64,000 nt of DNA from Metarhizium brunneum (taxonomy: Eukaryota > Ascomycota > Sordariomycetes > Hypocreales > Clavicipitaceae). The notes under the pieces were generated by a model. That model saw nothing but the letters and a program-made list of their open reading frames with translations, searched no databases and had not been told where the DNA came from. A program made the position numbers and the translations under genes. Position 1 is the stretch's first letter. Each line of letters starts with the position of its first letter. Of this stretch, positions 1 through 10,786 are shown piece after piece. The DNA lies in assembly GCF_013426205.1 (NCBI RefSeq), contig NC_089425.1:3162001-3226000 (forward strand), read 5' to 3'.

Positions 1-861
1 CTTCTCGCCAACGCAGATCGCATCATTCACAACGCGTGGCCCGTCAACTTTGTCATCAGCGTGTCGTCGTTCGAGTCGCATGTCCGGGGGGTGCGCCGCC
101 TGGTCGATTTCTGCAACGAGGCCGCCAAGCGCGTGCCCATCGTGTTCGTCTCCAGCGTTAGTACCGCCGCTTGCTGGGCGGCAGACGAGCCCGTGCCGGA
201 GCGTCAGCTACGAGACTTGGCTCTGGCGCAGATGGGCTACGGCCGGTCCAAGCTGGCTGGCAGTCTGGTTCTAGATGCCGCGGCGGAGAGATCAGGGGTT
301 CCGGCGGCGAGTATTCGAGTGGGACAGATTGGAGGCCCCCGGGGCGAATTGGGCATGTGGAATAAACAGGAGTACATACCTAGCTTGGTGGCCAGCTCGA
401 TTTACCTGGGGATGCTTCCTGATACCATCGGTCCGTCTGACGTTGACTGGATTCCGGTGGATGACGTTGCGGGACTCGTGGTGGATGTTGGCGGCATATC
501 TGGACAGAAGGCCGTGTGTGACATTTCGGGATACTTCCACGGGGTCAACCCGCATAAGACGAGGTGGAATGACGTAGCTCGGGTGCTGAAGGAGTTTTAC
601 CGTGACCGAATTCGGGAGATTGTTCCGCTGGAGAATTGGGTCTCTGCGCTGGAACGGAGCGCAGAGAAGGATGGCGCGGAGGATAATCCTGGGATCAAGC
701 TGCTTGATACCTACCGAGGCATGGTTGCTGCGAATAGGGCTGGGAATAGGCCGGTGAGTTTTGACATGGGGAGGACCGTACAGCATAGTGCTACGATGAG
801 GAATTTGGGTCCTATAACTGAGGAGCTGGTGAGGAATTGGTGCAAACAGTGGAAGTATTAG
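1..861 (+). CDS. C-terminal reductase (R) domain of an NRPS-like / adenylate-forming reductase, 5' truncated
   Basis: The frame is open from base 1 to the TAG at 859-861, so the gene starts upstream of the window. The visible 286 residues resemble the C-terminal half of an NAD(P)-dependent thioester reductase domain (NAD_binding_4, extended short-chain dehydrogenase fold). Family features seen are an F-V-S-S-V-S strand, the catalytic Y-x-x-x-K (Tyr80, Lys84 of the visible part), V-G-Q-I-G-G-P, W-N-K-Q-E-Y-I-P-S-L and D-W-I-P-V-D-D. In fungal NRPS, NRPS-like and adenylate-forming reductases this domain releases a carrier-bound acyl group as aldehyde or alcohol using NADPH. The domain order upstream (A-T-R or longer) cannot be seen, so neither substrate nor product can be named. 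No intron is apparent. A stand-alone reductase is the main alternative. Confidence 0.85.
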   Translation, partial: LLANADRIIHNAWPVNFVISVSSFESHVRGVRRLVDFCNEAAKRVPIVFVSSVSTAACWAADEPVPERQLRDLALAQMGYGRSKLAGSLVLDAAAERSGVPAASIRVGQIGGPRGELGMWNKQEYIPSLVASSIYLGMLPDTIGPSDVDWIPVDDVAGLVVDVGGISGQKAVCDISGYFHGVNPHKTRWNDVARVLKEFYRDRIREIVPLENWVSALERSAEKDGAEDNPGIKLLDTYRGMVAANRAGNRPVSFDMGRTVQHSATMRNLGPITEELVRNWCKQWKY

Positions 862-2154
862 GGTTGCAATAGTATTTTATGGGGTATTTATTAACTTGAC
901 AAGGAAAGATTGCCAGAGACGGGATGTTTGGTCATCAATGCGGACAGGTGGAATTATCACGAATGACACTATATGCCAACTTGCTTAACATGAGGGTTGA
1001 AAAGCGGATGTGTAATTTCAAAAGGCGAACTGAAGTTCCTTCATGAGATCGCTTTGAATAGATAGCATCATTCTCTAAGCTACTGGAGTTTTGCATGATA
1101 AAGTATTTGGTTGCCGCTGCGCATGGAGGCCTGACTCCTTCGACTCCTTACAGACAGTGTCAATGGCATAAACGTCGAGGCTGTAAGGCACCCAGTGACA
1201 ACAAATTGCTTACAGTATGTGAAGCATTCTCGCATTCGTCCCACATGGGCATGGACACATACGCGGACAAGTCTAGTCTGAGACAACACGAGGTCATGCA
1301 GCTACTAGCTAGACTGCCAACCTGGCTTGAGCCGTGTCAACTGGGACCAACGTCAAGCCTCATCGTGGCTATTCGCATTATGCATATGCCTTTTGCATAA
1401 GCCTAACGTGTTGGTTCTCTGGTGTCCGCGTGTAGTAAGCTGCTCCGCCACAACGGCTTGTGTCCGTTGTAAGTGGTGAACTTCCCGTTCTGGCCCCACA
1501 TATATCGAGTTGAAGGCAGAGGCAAGGGTCCCGATTGGCCATTGGGTGGGTTGACGCGTGGCCAAGACGGGTTATGAAGTCATGGCCCTTGTTGGATGGT
1601 ATCAGGTGGACGGACAATGACCTTTGCGATTGTGTTGGTAATTTATGTGTCAAGATGATTTAACGAACTGTGGACGATTGTACTGTGCCGAATGTGACTC
1701 TTGTGCCTATTTCCGGGCAATCAGCAAGTGCCATGTTAACAGTTGTCACAGTCAAATTCAAAGTCGCCGCGTAGCAGGAAAATAAGTGAAAACCAGCCGA
1801 AATGTTTAATGACATAGCATTAACTGGAGGTTTCATCAGCGGAGCCAAAGATTCCCCCTTAAAGTCCTAGTCAAAGTCATGAATCGAGTTCCCGTTATTT
1901 GGAGCCCGACCAACAAGTTCCTTGTTGGCGTAGTACGGCGCAACGGGAACAAAGGTCAGTCAGCATTCGTCATGGCTGAGACGTGTCCGTGCAAGTAGAC
2001 GTGACACAGGAATTTCGACCCGTGACGACAAGCTGCTCTCCATGTCTACAGGACATCAGACCATATATGTCGAGGAAGAGCCTCCCAGGCAAGGCTACTG
2101 GTACAGACTTGGGCCACTCGACCAGCAACGCTCTTCTGAAAGACCATTACTAGA
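862..2154. other. Intergenic spacer, no gene recognised
   Basis: Only short overlapping open frames on both strands, with no recognisable domain or plausible intron structure. It holds the 3' region of the reductase gene and the promoter side of the GT32 gene. Confidence 0.6.
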
Positions 2155-3105
2155 ATGTTGGTTAGAAACAACCTCAAGAATCGGTTCATTCTATTTTTAG
2201 TCCTTTGCGTCACTGTTGTCTGTTTTTCCGTTTCCACGCTGCGCGGTTTTTGGGCTGGCGAGGTTCTTCTCCAACGCAGCCTTGTTCCTCTCACCGAGGC
2301 ATCCACCGTCCAGCATGACAACGCCTCACAACCCGACCCTTCCATCGAGATAATACCCAGAATCATTCATCAAATATACAAGAACAAGACAATACCCGAA
2401 AAGTGGTCCGAGGCCCACCGTTCGTGTCGCGCGCAAAATCCTCCCGGGAACTGGACTCATGTCCTTTGGACGGATGAAAAAGGACGAGATTTTATAAGAT
2501 CTTTTTACTCCTGGTTTCTACCCATATACAACAGCTATCCCTACAATGTGCAGCGTTTCGATGCCCTTCGGTACCTGCTACTTCACCATTACGGCGGGAT
2601 ATATCTCGATCTGGATGTAGGCTGCAAGAAGGACCTCTCGCCCCTTTTGAAATACCCTGCCTTCTTTGGCAAGACAACTCCGTACGGGGTTAGCAATGAC
2701 GTCATGGGCTCTGAGAAGGGCTATGAGCTTTTTCGCCAACTCGTTCTCTCACTCGAGCGGAATAATTATTACCGCGGAACAAAGTATCCAACCGTCATGA
2801 TGTCTACTGGCCCAATGTTCGTGACACGGGCCCTGGTAGACTTTCTGAGGGCCAGCAGCTACAATACGACGGCGGAAGTTTCTGAAGACGGGAGAGACTT
2901 GCCTGTGGCTATTCTTCCGCCAGAGCTATATGGGATGTCTCCCGTCTCGTACTTTGAGCATTACCCTGGTTCGTCGTGGCATGGCTGGGACGTTTGGGTC
3001 TTGAGCAATATAAGTAATTGGCCAATTCTGTTTTTGTGCAGCGGTTCACTCACCTTGGTTGGAATATTATATCTTGTTAGAAGAAGGCGGAGAATAGTGG
3101 TTTGA
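2155..3105 (+). CDS. GT32 family glycosyltransferase (inositolphosphoceramide mannosyltransferase-like)
   Basis: Single-exon gene, 316 residues. A hydrophobic N-terminal segment (about residues 10-30) is followed by I-P-R-I-I-H-Q-I-Y, then Q-R-F-D-A-L-R-Y and the D-x-D motif in G-G-I-Y-L-D-L-D (Asp152 and Asp154). This is the arrangement of GT32 enzymes such as yeast Sur1/Csh1 and Och1-like proteins. A second hydrophobic segment near the C-terminus ends in a run of arginines, as in the Sur1 group, which is membrane-anchored in the Golgi and transfers mannose from GDP-mannose to inositolphosphoceramide. The D-x-D and flanking motifs are seen directly; the sphingolipid acceptor is inferred from the two-membrane-segment layout. 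Och1-type alpha-1,6-mannosyltransferase is the alternative. It lies tail to tail with the lipase gene. Confidence 0.85.
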   Translation: MLVRNNLKNRFILFLVLCVTVVCFSVSTLRGFWAGEVLLQRSLVPLTEASTVQHDNASQPDPSIEIIPRIIHQIYKNKTIPEKWSEAHRSCRAQNPPGNWTHVLWTDEKGRDFIRSFYSWFLPIYNSYPYNVQRFDALRYLLLHHYGGIYLDLDVGCKKDLSPLLKYPAFFGKTTPYGVSNDVMGSEKGYELFRQLVLSLERNNYYRGTKYPTVMMSTGPMFVTRALVDFLRASSYNTTAEVSEDGRDLPVAILPPELYGMSPVSYFEHYPGSSWHGWDVWVLSNISNWPILFLCSGSLTLVGILYLVRRRRRIVV

Positions 3106-3595
3106 TTTGAGCTGATTGATGGCTACTTGTTACAGCGAATATATCTGAATACCAAATACAATTCAATTCTTTCGTTCTTTCTTCCTTTTCAAGTTTTTAC
3201 AGTTTCCAGCGGAATGAATCATGTTAGTACATTATCTTTTGCAGGAATATAGAATCTGAATCTCGCGCTTCATTACGCAGATTATAAGGGTACCCTGCTA
3301 CGGACAAGTGGCAGCTAGATTAAATGTCAAGTTGGACTATTTTATATTAGCTAGGGGCGCAGTACTAATGCGTTTAATGGGGTAGTCAAGAGTTTGATCG
3401 AAACGCTTCCCCGAACCTCAGCAATACTTTGATTGGTCTTCATCTAATATAAAAATAAGTAAAGTCTAAGGAATATCGTTGGATCCGTGCACATATGAGG
3501 CTAGCTATCCCACTGCTACAATCTGATCCGCCCGTATTGTCACTTGCAAGGAACAAAAGGGTAAACAAGAATCGTAGTTGCCTCGTAAACTAGCA
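3106..3595. other. Convergent 3' spacer between the GT32 and lipase genes
   Basis: AT-rich spacer between two converging genes; it must hold both transcript ends. No further gene seen. Confidence 0.5.
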
Positions 3596-4807
3596 TTACT
3601 CCAAGTGTACTATCCGCTCACGAGACTTGCCCTTCTTCTTGTCCTTCTTCTTGTCCTTCTTCTTGTCCTTCTTTTTATCCTTCTTTTTATCCTTGTTCTC
3701 CTTGGCAGCCTCCAAAGTATCGTTGAGCCCTGGTATAATGTCCAAGGGCGTGCTGCCCTGCAGTCCATCGCACGGCTTCAAGTCGGCCGCATACCTTGTA
3801 TGGTCGGTAAAATTGCAACCAGAAAGCAAAATGCCCTTGGACAGCTTCGCACATGACGCACTCGTGCAGTCCTTTTCACCACTACACACCTGTCGGCTCG
3901 TCGTGTATAACCCCTGCGGCCCCTCAACGCCGTCCGCGAACCAGAACTCGGGAGAAATGTGCTTGTATGTCTTTGGGGAGAGGGGATTCTTGGGGATCGC
4001 CGTGACGGGATCTCTGGCGTTTGTGATGCGCGCCGTGAAGCCACCCCCCTGCGAGGACACGAATTTGGCAAACTTGTCGTTGCCGACCAGCGGCGAGCCA
4101 TAGAGATACATGTCGAGGGCCATGCCTTGCTTGCGGAGAGATGAGCCGGCTATAGTCGCTACGCCGGCGCCGAGAGAATGGCCAGTTACGACAAGACGCC
4201 AGTTTTCTTGGCCCGGGACTGCCTTTTCTGTCTTGATCGTTTGCTCAAGCTGGCCTTGAATCTCATTAAACGCGCGGCCGAAGCCTTTGTGAACTTTGCA
4301 TCCTTCACAAAGATCACTGCCTGGCATTAGCTCCAGTCGATATGATGGGTTAATGTTAGACATTACCTATCAATCTGGTCTATGGCCGCATCCGTTGCAA
4401 TGTCACCGGCGGAATCGGTTCCCTTGAAAACCACGGCGATATGCTGCTGGCCCGGGTTTTTCGCGACAAACCCACCAATTTGAAATCGGTCGTTGGCAGC
4501 AAATTCTGCAACTGTAGTGGCGTTTTCAAAGTTTGGACATGGCGTTTTATCTGAATTGGTGCAGACGGGTGTATTGAGAGATGTGTCGTGTAGCTGCTTG
4601 CAGTACGACGAGAAGGAATACTGCGCGAACAGCGCGAACTGCTCGGGGGAGTCCAAGACTCCGGATACTACCAACATTAGTTGATTGCCACGTGTGCAAC
4701 TTTTGAAAATGGACGGCTTGTATCTGCACACCTTGACGAGTAGCAATGGTGCGGCCCGCGGCCCCCTGGGCTGCGGCAAGAGCCGAGACTATGAACTCTG
4801 GACGCAT
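3596..4807 (-). CDS. Secreted class 3 lipase (alpha/beta hydrolase) with Lys-rich repeat tail
   Basis: Three exons fit the reading frame: 4807-4732, 4667-4367 and 4316-3596, joined across introns of 64 and 50 nt with GT-AG ends and CTAAT/CTAAC-like branch sites, giving 365 residues. The N-terminus looks like a signal peptide (hydrophobic to about residue 18, then a basic stretch). The body matches Lipase_3: a V-V-F-K-G-T-D strand, G-C-K-V-H-K-G-F, and the nucleophile elbow G-H-S-L-G-A-G with Ser173. The probable catalytic Asp is in N-A-R-D-P-V-T and the His in Y-K-H-I-S-P-E-F. Cysteines after the core suggest disulfides, as in secreted fungal lipases. The product should hydrolyse acylglycerol esters outside the cell. 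Unusually, the last ~35 residues are a tandem K-K-D-K repeat encoded by a 12-bp unit. Confidence 0.88.
3631..3697 (-). repeat. 12-bp tandem repeat encoding (K-K-D-K)n at the lipase C-terminus
   Basis: On the + strand the unit reads ccttcttcttgt about three times, then a ccttctttttat variant twice, then decays. It is in frame with the lipase and encodes alternating Lys-Lys-Asp-Lys. Confidence 0.9.
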
Positions 4808-6293
4808 TTTACCGTCTCAGTAATGCTTAGAATCATAATAAAGAGGATAATGAGTCCATGATATAGTTTTTGGCAAGTCTGGAAGTCCCAGGAATTTATG
4901 GAACTTGACATCTTGAGAAGTTGCTGATTTTCACGTGCTTCAATCCTGTTTCAGAATGCGGGAGTAGACGTTGCCGCTCTTGCATCCCACTAGATTCCCG
5001 AGTAGAGTGAGTGGGATGCGTATTTGACTCATGACAATACTCTGAGACTGCCCCATCCCCGAAAATAGAAGCTAATTGTGGCTCAGCCTCAATAGTCGCG
5101 GGATAAATTGTATCATGGCCGTAACCCGAATGAGGGATCAACTCTACTATAAGTTCTACGGGACACAAGTAGTCTAACGCCATCAGCCTTACAGAAATGA
5201 AATTCCATCTGAATCCTTGAGCATCATATTACATGTTAGAATTACTAACCCGACCAACGTTCTCCTACGCCACACTCTGTTACCTCTTTGAAGCATTTGG
5301 AGCAACGCTCTAGTTAGCTTCGGGTATCCGGCTTCAATTGCTACTAATGTGCTAATCAACACGCTCATCGATTCTAGTGTAAATAGTAATAGATTGCAGT
5401 CATTGCGTCGCAGAGTCACTCTGGAGATTATTTGTTAAGAATTTATTCCGGCGGGAACTTGAGTCTCGGAGCAACTTCCGAATCGGGAAAATACAATACG
5501 CCCAAAGGGTGCTTATCGACTCCGACCACAAAACACACAATCATGGGCGAGTATGATCGTCTTGGCTTGTCTGATGCATCGGAGGCTCGGAGGCTCTGTC
5601 AAGGCAACAGACAAAGTAACCAGTCGCCATGTCGAGATCCAAGCCCACGTTGTAAGTGGCATTCCAAAAGAAAGAAATGCCGATACGGTATATACGCGGA
5701 AAGATTTACGTCACTCTTGGGCACCTTTTCCGCCATGGGAATCCCCAAGGCCGTCAACGGCCTTGATTCAGCTTTATATGAGAGAAATAACGCGTATATC
5801 GTCAAGTGGTTCGAGGCTATACGGCTGTACGCTTAAGACGGAGCGTTTCCTATTCTCTCTGAATATCGCATCAAAACCGAGAAAAGGTTGCACGCACGCG
5901 AAAGCAATTTCCCGGAATTCGGAGCTCTCAAAGCAGACACACTGCAAATCGTCCCAAGCATCCTTCAGACGATTGGTCGATCTTGCCTCGCGTATGCGGA
6001 ACAAGTGCCGAGTTCTGTTTGATCGACACTGAGAATTCCTTGCCGAGGCGGTCAAAGAGTCGCCAGATAGACATGATACTTGGCTGTCTACGGCTATCGT
6101 AATGGATTTGGATTAGTGGGTGAGGGCTGCATTGCAAGCTGAGGACAGGTTTCGCCATCTGCGGAAGAAGCGTTAACAAGGGTTTGAGACGCTCAGCCCT
6201 CACTTTGTCTGCCGCGCGTCTCTCGCTTTACTTGGAAGGCGGTGCTCTGAGTAATGGCTACAGTTATATCGCATTTTAAACTCGCAAATAGGT

Positions 6294-6800
6294 CTTCACA
6301 CCGATGACAGCTGCAACATCGTTGGTGCCTTTCGTCCTTTTACTGTCAACGACAAAAAGTCTGCTATCAACGCCACAGGCTTCTTTGAATGGAAGAAGGC
6401 TGCTATTTATCGGTATCACCGAAATGCCCTGAAATGAAGCCACCGAAAGCCTCTAAAGGCCTCGCGCCACGACCCTATTAAAGCTGGACCTTCAATAGCT
6501 AAATCCCTCAATTGACGACTTTCCAGGTAACCTGCTAGATAACCTACGATATCTATAAGACGGGCCTGTCTTCCCTAACTAGATAGTCTCAATACAAGGA
6601 CTACGTCGCCGTTGAATTCAATCCATAGCTTTTCAACGTGATATTTACTATCGACAATATATCACAAGAAGAACATGCTCCAGTTGCGAAGCAGTTATAC
6701 CCCCTTATATTCCGTTGAAACCGTTACACGGAAAAGGCCCAACAGATCGTGAGCCCCAACAAAGGGGCCTCACGAACAATGGACTGATTTGTTACATAAC
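6294..6800 (+). pseudogene. Possible degenerate coding relic (transposon-like?)
   Basis: Two consecutive coding-looking segments are broken by stops. The first (about 6294-6500) reads through G-F-F-E-W-K-K-A followed by Y-H-R and S-H-R spaced loosely like the TTF-type zinc finger found before hAT transposases. The second (about 6592-6786) has an internal TAG and TGA. The hAT link rests on a loose motif only and is speculative. No terminal repeats or target-site duplication were located. Confidence 0.2.
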
Positions 6801-8639
6801 CTGAACACGTACCCGAGTAAGAGCCCTATACCTGGGCGTTTTCTCTGATGTATATATATAGCGGTTACTAATCCCTCTCTTCCTCTTAGAAAACTAAGGA
6901 CCTTTGACACTTTTTGATATTATCTTTGAATTTGAACCTTTACGCTCCGAGCCTTGTTAAACCCTCGTCACAGAAACAGTGGTTCCAACACGTTGGTAAA
7001 TTTCAAAGAAACCAAAAGTTCCGTCCCTCTCCGGATTATAGCGTTGATGAACTCGACCATTGCATGCTGGCCTTGAGCTTCTCAAATAGCATTTACACAA
7101 AGGGCCTGTATTCGCGGCTGATAGTCGAAAGTTACGAAACAGACTGCCCGCGTAAAGACTGAGATTCATTGTAGAGCTGTTACTATAATAGATACGCCTC
7201 TATTCGACGACACAAACATGCCATATGGAGATTTTCCGTGTCTTATCTCCGAGTGGTTAGACGAGACCTTCCAGCATGGCATATCATTGACCGGTATGAT
7301 TTTGCTTCAGCCCGTGGACATCAATCGAGCTTTCGGAAGCGAAGCAAATCGGGCACGGCTTTGAAAAAATATGCGGCATTTTCCTGGCCGCTTTCTTGGC
7401 CATGACAAGGTTTCCAACAGATAATAGCATAGCGACCACCTAAGCACTCTCCAGTATCCATACTTCTGACGCTTTCAAGTGCACCATTTGCCGTAGATTC
7501 TGAGACAGATTTTTTGGCTTCTGACGATGGAGGGACTTGCCCGACGTTGTGCGGGATGGCGCCGTGGGCCAGATGACATATATCTTACGGCATGCCTAGG
7601 TCGAGTAGGCTGCATAGTTCTACCAGGCTCTTGGCGGGTGACCCAAGTTGTGGACGTTGACTGATCTCTCCAGATATCCCATCTACCTGCAGTAAGCTAC
7701 CAACTGCTATTACCAACAAATATGACTCGTGGCGGAACTTCCTTCTGTCCTAGGCCAATAGGACGTTTGTAATTTCAGCTTGAACGATTGACCGACCAAT
7801 AGGCAACAAAACGTTGCCTGCTCCAGTATGTCATCACCTCCATGCATGCAGCCGGAAGTTTACGGCGCAAAAGACCAGTCAACAGGGGCCACTGGCAAGG
7901 CGGAAAGACTATTCGAAAATCCCTGCTTAATCTCTACCTCGTCTTTCTATCTGAGTGGTTACTAACCAAGAGCTTATGACCACAGGTCGGATGGCTGCCA
8001 TGTTGTCCTCTACGATGGAATGTACTAGAGGGCAGGCAATTCCTGCATGAAAAGGACGATGAGGAGGCACGAATGGCAAACCGCCCCTCGAGCAATCTTC
8101 GTGTACCTCCAACGACCTTGCCGCAGGGGTGGAAAACCGATGCTGCCATCGTATCGTATCTATCTAGCAAAACGGATATACCCCTCCGCCGCCTCCAATG
8201 CACCTTTGAATAACTGAGTACGTCCTGGCGTTGCTGGCGCGGGAGTGGAGAGGTCTGAATCGACCCGAGCTTCTTCAGAGTAGATGGATGTTTATTACCA
8301 TAAAGTCAGTCAAGTAAAAGAATAGCTGGCCAATATTTAGGACTGGGAGTCCTGTTCGGCTACTAACAGAGCAGTGTCGAGACTTGCTAGCCACCAACAG
8401 TATCAGCCTCCCCATTCTCCCGTAGATAGTGTCACACGGATGTTACGAGGAGTCGAGGACTATGGTCATGATACCCCAGGGCTCACCGCCACTGTATTAT
8501 ATCGACATTTATCAGACCAGTTGACCCTTTGGTCCCGGTGGGCCAAACTGCAATATCCGGATAGCTAGCTACCTCTATCCTTGCAAGGCAACTTCAGACG
8601 TTGGTACGTTACCTTGCACAAACTTTGTTCCCCAGATTT

Positions 8640-9203
8640 TCCCCTTCAGCCTCGTCTCAGGCTTCTTCAAAGAGATTGCCAAGGCCAGCAACCCCGGCGC
8701 AAGCAACGTGAGGGCAGGGGTGCGATGCGACCAACTTTTGATCTAGCCGGTCCAAAACGAAGCCACACAACGCCACCCAAGTCCCTCTTATTGGTGAATC
8801 ATACGATTTTTCTGCCGACTACTCCTCCTCATTGGAAAAGACGGCGTCGCGCTCTCTGCTCGCAGTTGCACATGCCACCTACTGCCTGCGGCTATACGAA
8901 CACCAGTCCTGGTTTTCATTCTGTTCATACGGCTCTTCACCGCAAGCGACAACAGACGACGGGCTCCGGCGAGGTGCAACCAGCTCACAAGACGCTATCG
9001 TGGATATCAACTTGGCCTTGGCACACAACGACGACAGACTCAACTCGCGAGAAGCGCCGGCCAACACGACGCCACCAACACGGAAAGCGCCATGCCCCGA
9101 AACACCATCAACTCGGCTGCTCTGCACCCAGTTTCGAGGCGCGCCGCTCCGGGATATCTCAGCCGCACTTGACGTCCACTTGCCGCCTATCTTTGTAACC
9201 TAA
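8640..9203 (+). other. Possible decayed or unassigned coding segment
   Basis: A segment reading F-F-K-E-I-A-K-A-S-N-P-G-A-S ends at a TAG at about 8742. Another frame then runs open from about 8763 to the TAA at 9201, with a coding-like sequence including P-L-I-G-E-S-Y-D-F-S. No clean splice solution joins them and no family was recognised. It may be a real gene with an unseen structure, a pseudogene or chance. Confidence 0.2.
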
Positions 9204-9688
9204 AATCATGCTTAGTTCAGCCACGCGCCTAAACGTGAATCCTCGCTGTTTGAAGCGCGTCTCAAGCCGTGAGGATATGGAAGAGAAATGCGTCATCAGG
9301 AGCCTCTTGGCTAACAAGAAGCCAAAGCGTTTCGACTACTGCAAAGCTCCGGCGAATGGAAACTCCATGTATTCACCTCACCATCTACCATGGCTACGAA
9401 CAATGTCGAGACTCAATTGACTTTTGCGTCGGGTGAAGTCGCGGATAAAATAGTCTACTCGGTTTCTAAATTAAGAAGGTGTATTCAACGACATGCTTGG
9501 AAGTCCCCTCTCAGCGCCATCGTCAAGGTTCAATATATCTGCAGCCCTCTCGGCTGTACTCCTCTTCCAGCACTCCCTCATGACTTATTCTATTTCATAG
9601 GGGCCGGTCCTCTTTTTATTGTATTTCCTTCTTTCGCTTCATGAGCCTTTGTTCAAGTCCTTTTTTTTATACATTGTCAGATTTAATC

Positions 9689-10786
9689 ATGCTATTTTCC
9701 AAGGTCTACTGGCCATTATCGGCCGTCTACTTCACCCAAGCATCCGCCTCATGCGCCTACGGGACGATTCTACAGCCCAGGGAGGAGGGAGGCGCCGTCA
9801 AAGTAAACACGTTTGGCTACATTGGTATGAAGGTATACACCCCCCTGTTCTACACATTCTATTTCGCCACCCTACCGTCATGACCTGTGTTTGCCAAACC
9901 ATCAAGTGCAAGAGGTTGATGGATTACATGTGTACATTCAGGGTCCAACCAACTGGATGGCTCTCGACCCGGGAGCAAATTCCCTCTGCGCAAATGGGAC
10001 GAGTCAATCCCCCGTCGACATGGTGCCCGGCTCCTTCAGCATGATCCCAGGCGCCGAGTTGGGCCTCGACATACCCGATATGCCCGAGGGGACTGAATTT
10101 GAAAATCTCGGAACCACGGTCGAAGTAGTTGCCAAGGGCGGCAACATGTCCTTCGACGGGGTTCAGTACAGGCTCCGGCAGTTTCATTTTCACCTGCCGA
10201 GTGAGCATCTAGACAACGGGACCAGCATGGCCATGGAAATCCACATGGTCTGGCAGGGGGAAGCCGAGCAGGTTGCGGTTGTCGGTGTCTTTGTGGATCT
10301 CGACGAGGGCCCGGGCCGGGCAGCGAAAAGCACGGCCAAGACTAGGATTGGTGGTGGCCGGCTTCCCGCGATGAAGAATGGCTTCTTCCATGTCACTGCC
10401 CCTGCGACTGCGGCCAAGAAGCCTTCTGCGCTTCTTGAAACGGTGCTCAGCTCTGTGGACGGCATTGCTGAGCCGGGGACGGTGGTCAAGACGCAGCCTC
10501 TGGTCATGTCGGATTTGGTCAGCACGCTCTCGTCGGGGTCATTTCAAACGTGAGTTTTCTGCAGGTGACGGGTTTCGCAATCAGACATGTGTCTAACACG
10601 CTTGAGTACAGCTACGAAGGTTCCCTCACAACGCCTCCTTGCTCGGAGGGTGTCCGATGGCTTGTGTCTGACCAGAAGCTATCCATCCAGCCGGGTACTT
10701 TTATGAAGGCAAGGTCGGTTATTGGATTCAACTCTAGATTCCCTCAGAATATCCCAGGCCAAAGGAATATCCTGGCCGTCTCCTAG
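9689..10786 (+). CDS. Secreted alpha-class carbonic anhydrase
   Basis: Exons 9689-9832, 9942-10549 and 10612-10786 join in frame to 308 residues; the introns of 109 and 62 nt have GT-AG ends. The N-terminus is a plausible signal peptide ending near A-S-A-S. The alpha-CA signature is complete: F-G-Y-I-G...G-P-T-N-W, the S-Q-S-P-V strand, F-H-F-H-L-P-S-E-H supplying zinc ligands His130 and His132, and the third ligand His149 in M-E-I-H-M-V-W. The 17-residue spacing is normal for microbial alpha-CAs. The S-L-T-T-P-P-C-S-E-G-V substrate strand spans the second intron junction, which confirms that splice. Cys residues in S-L-C-A-N-G and P-P-C-S-E are placed for the usual disulfide. It interconverts CO2 and bicarbonate, here extracellularly or in the wall. 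Confidence 0.95.

Larger units (their letters stand above)
4808..9688. other. Gene-poor stretch with possible decayed coding sequence
   Basis: Nearly 5 kb without a convincing intact gene. Open frames are short and look like chance. Two patches look formerly coding. About 6294-6800 contains a G-F-F-E-W-K-K-A segment with nearby His residues and, after stops, F-N-V-I-F-T-I-D-N-I-S-Q-E-E-H, in frames cut by TAG and TGA. About 8640-9203 has open segments in two frames. Neither could be assigned with confidence; an old transposon or decayed gene is possible. Confidence 0.4.
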
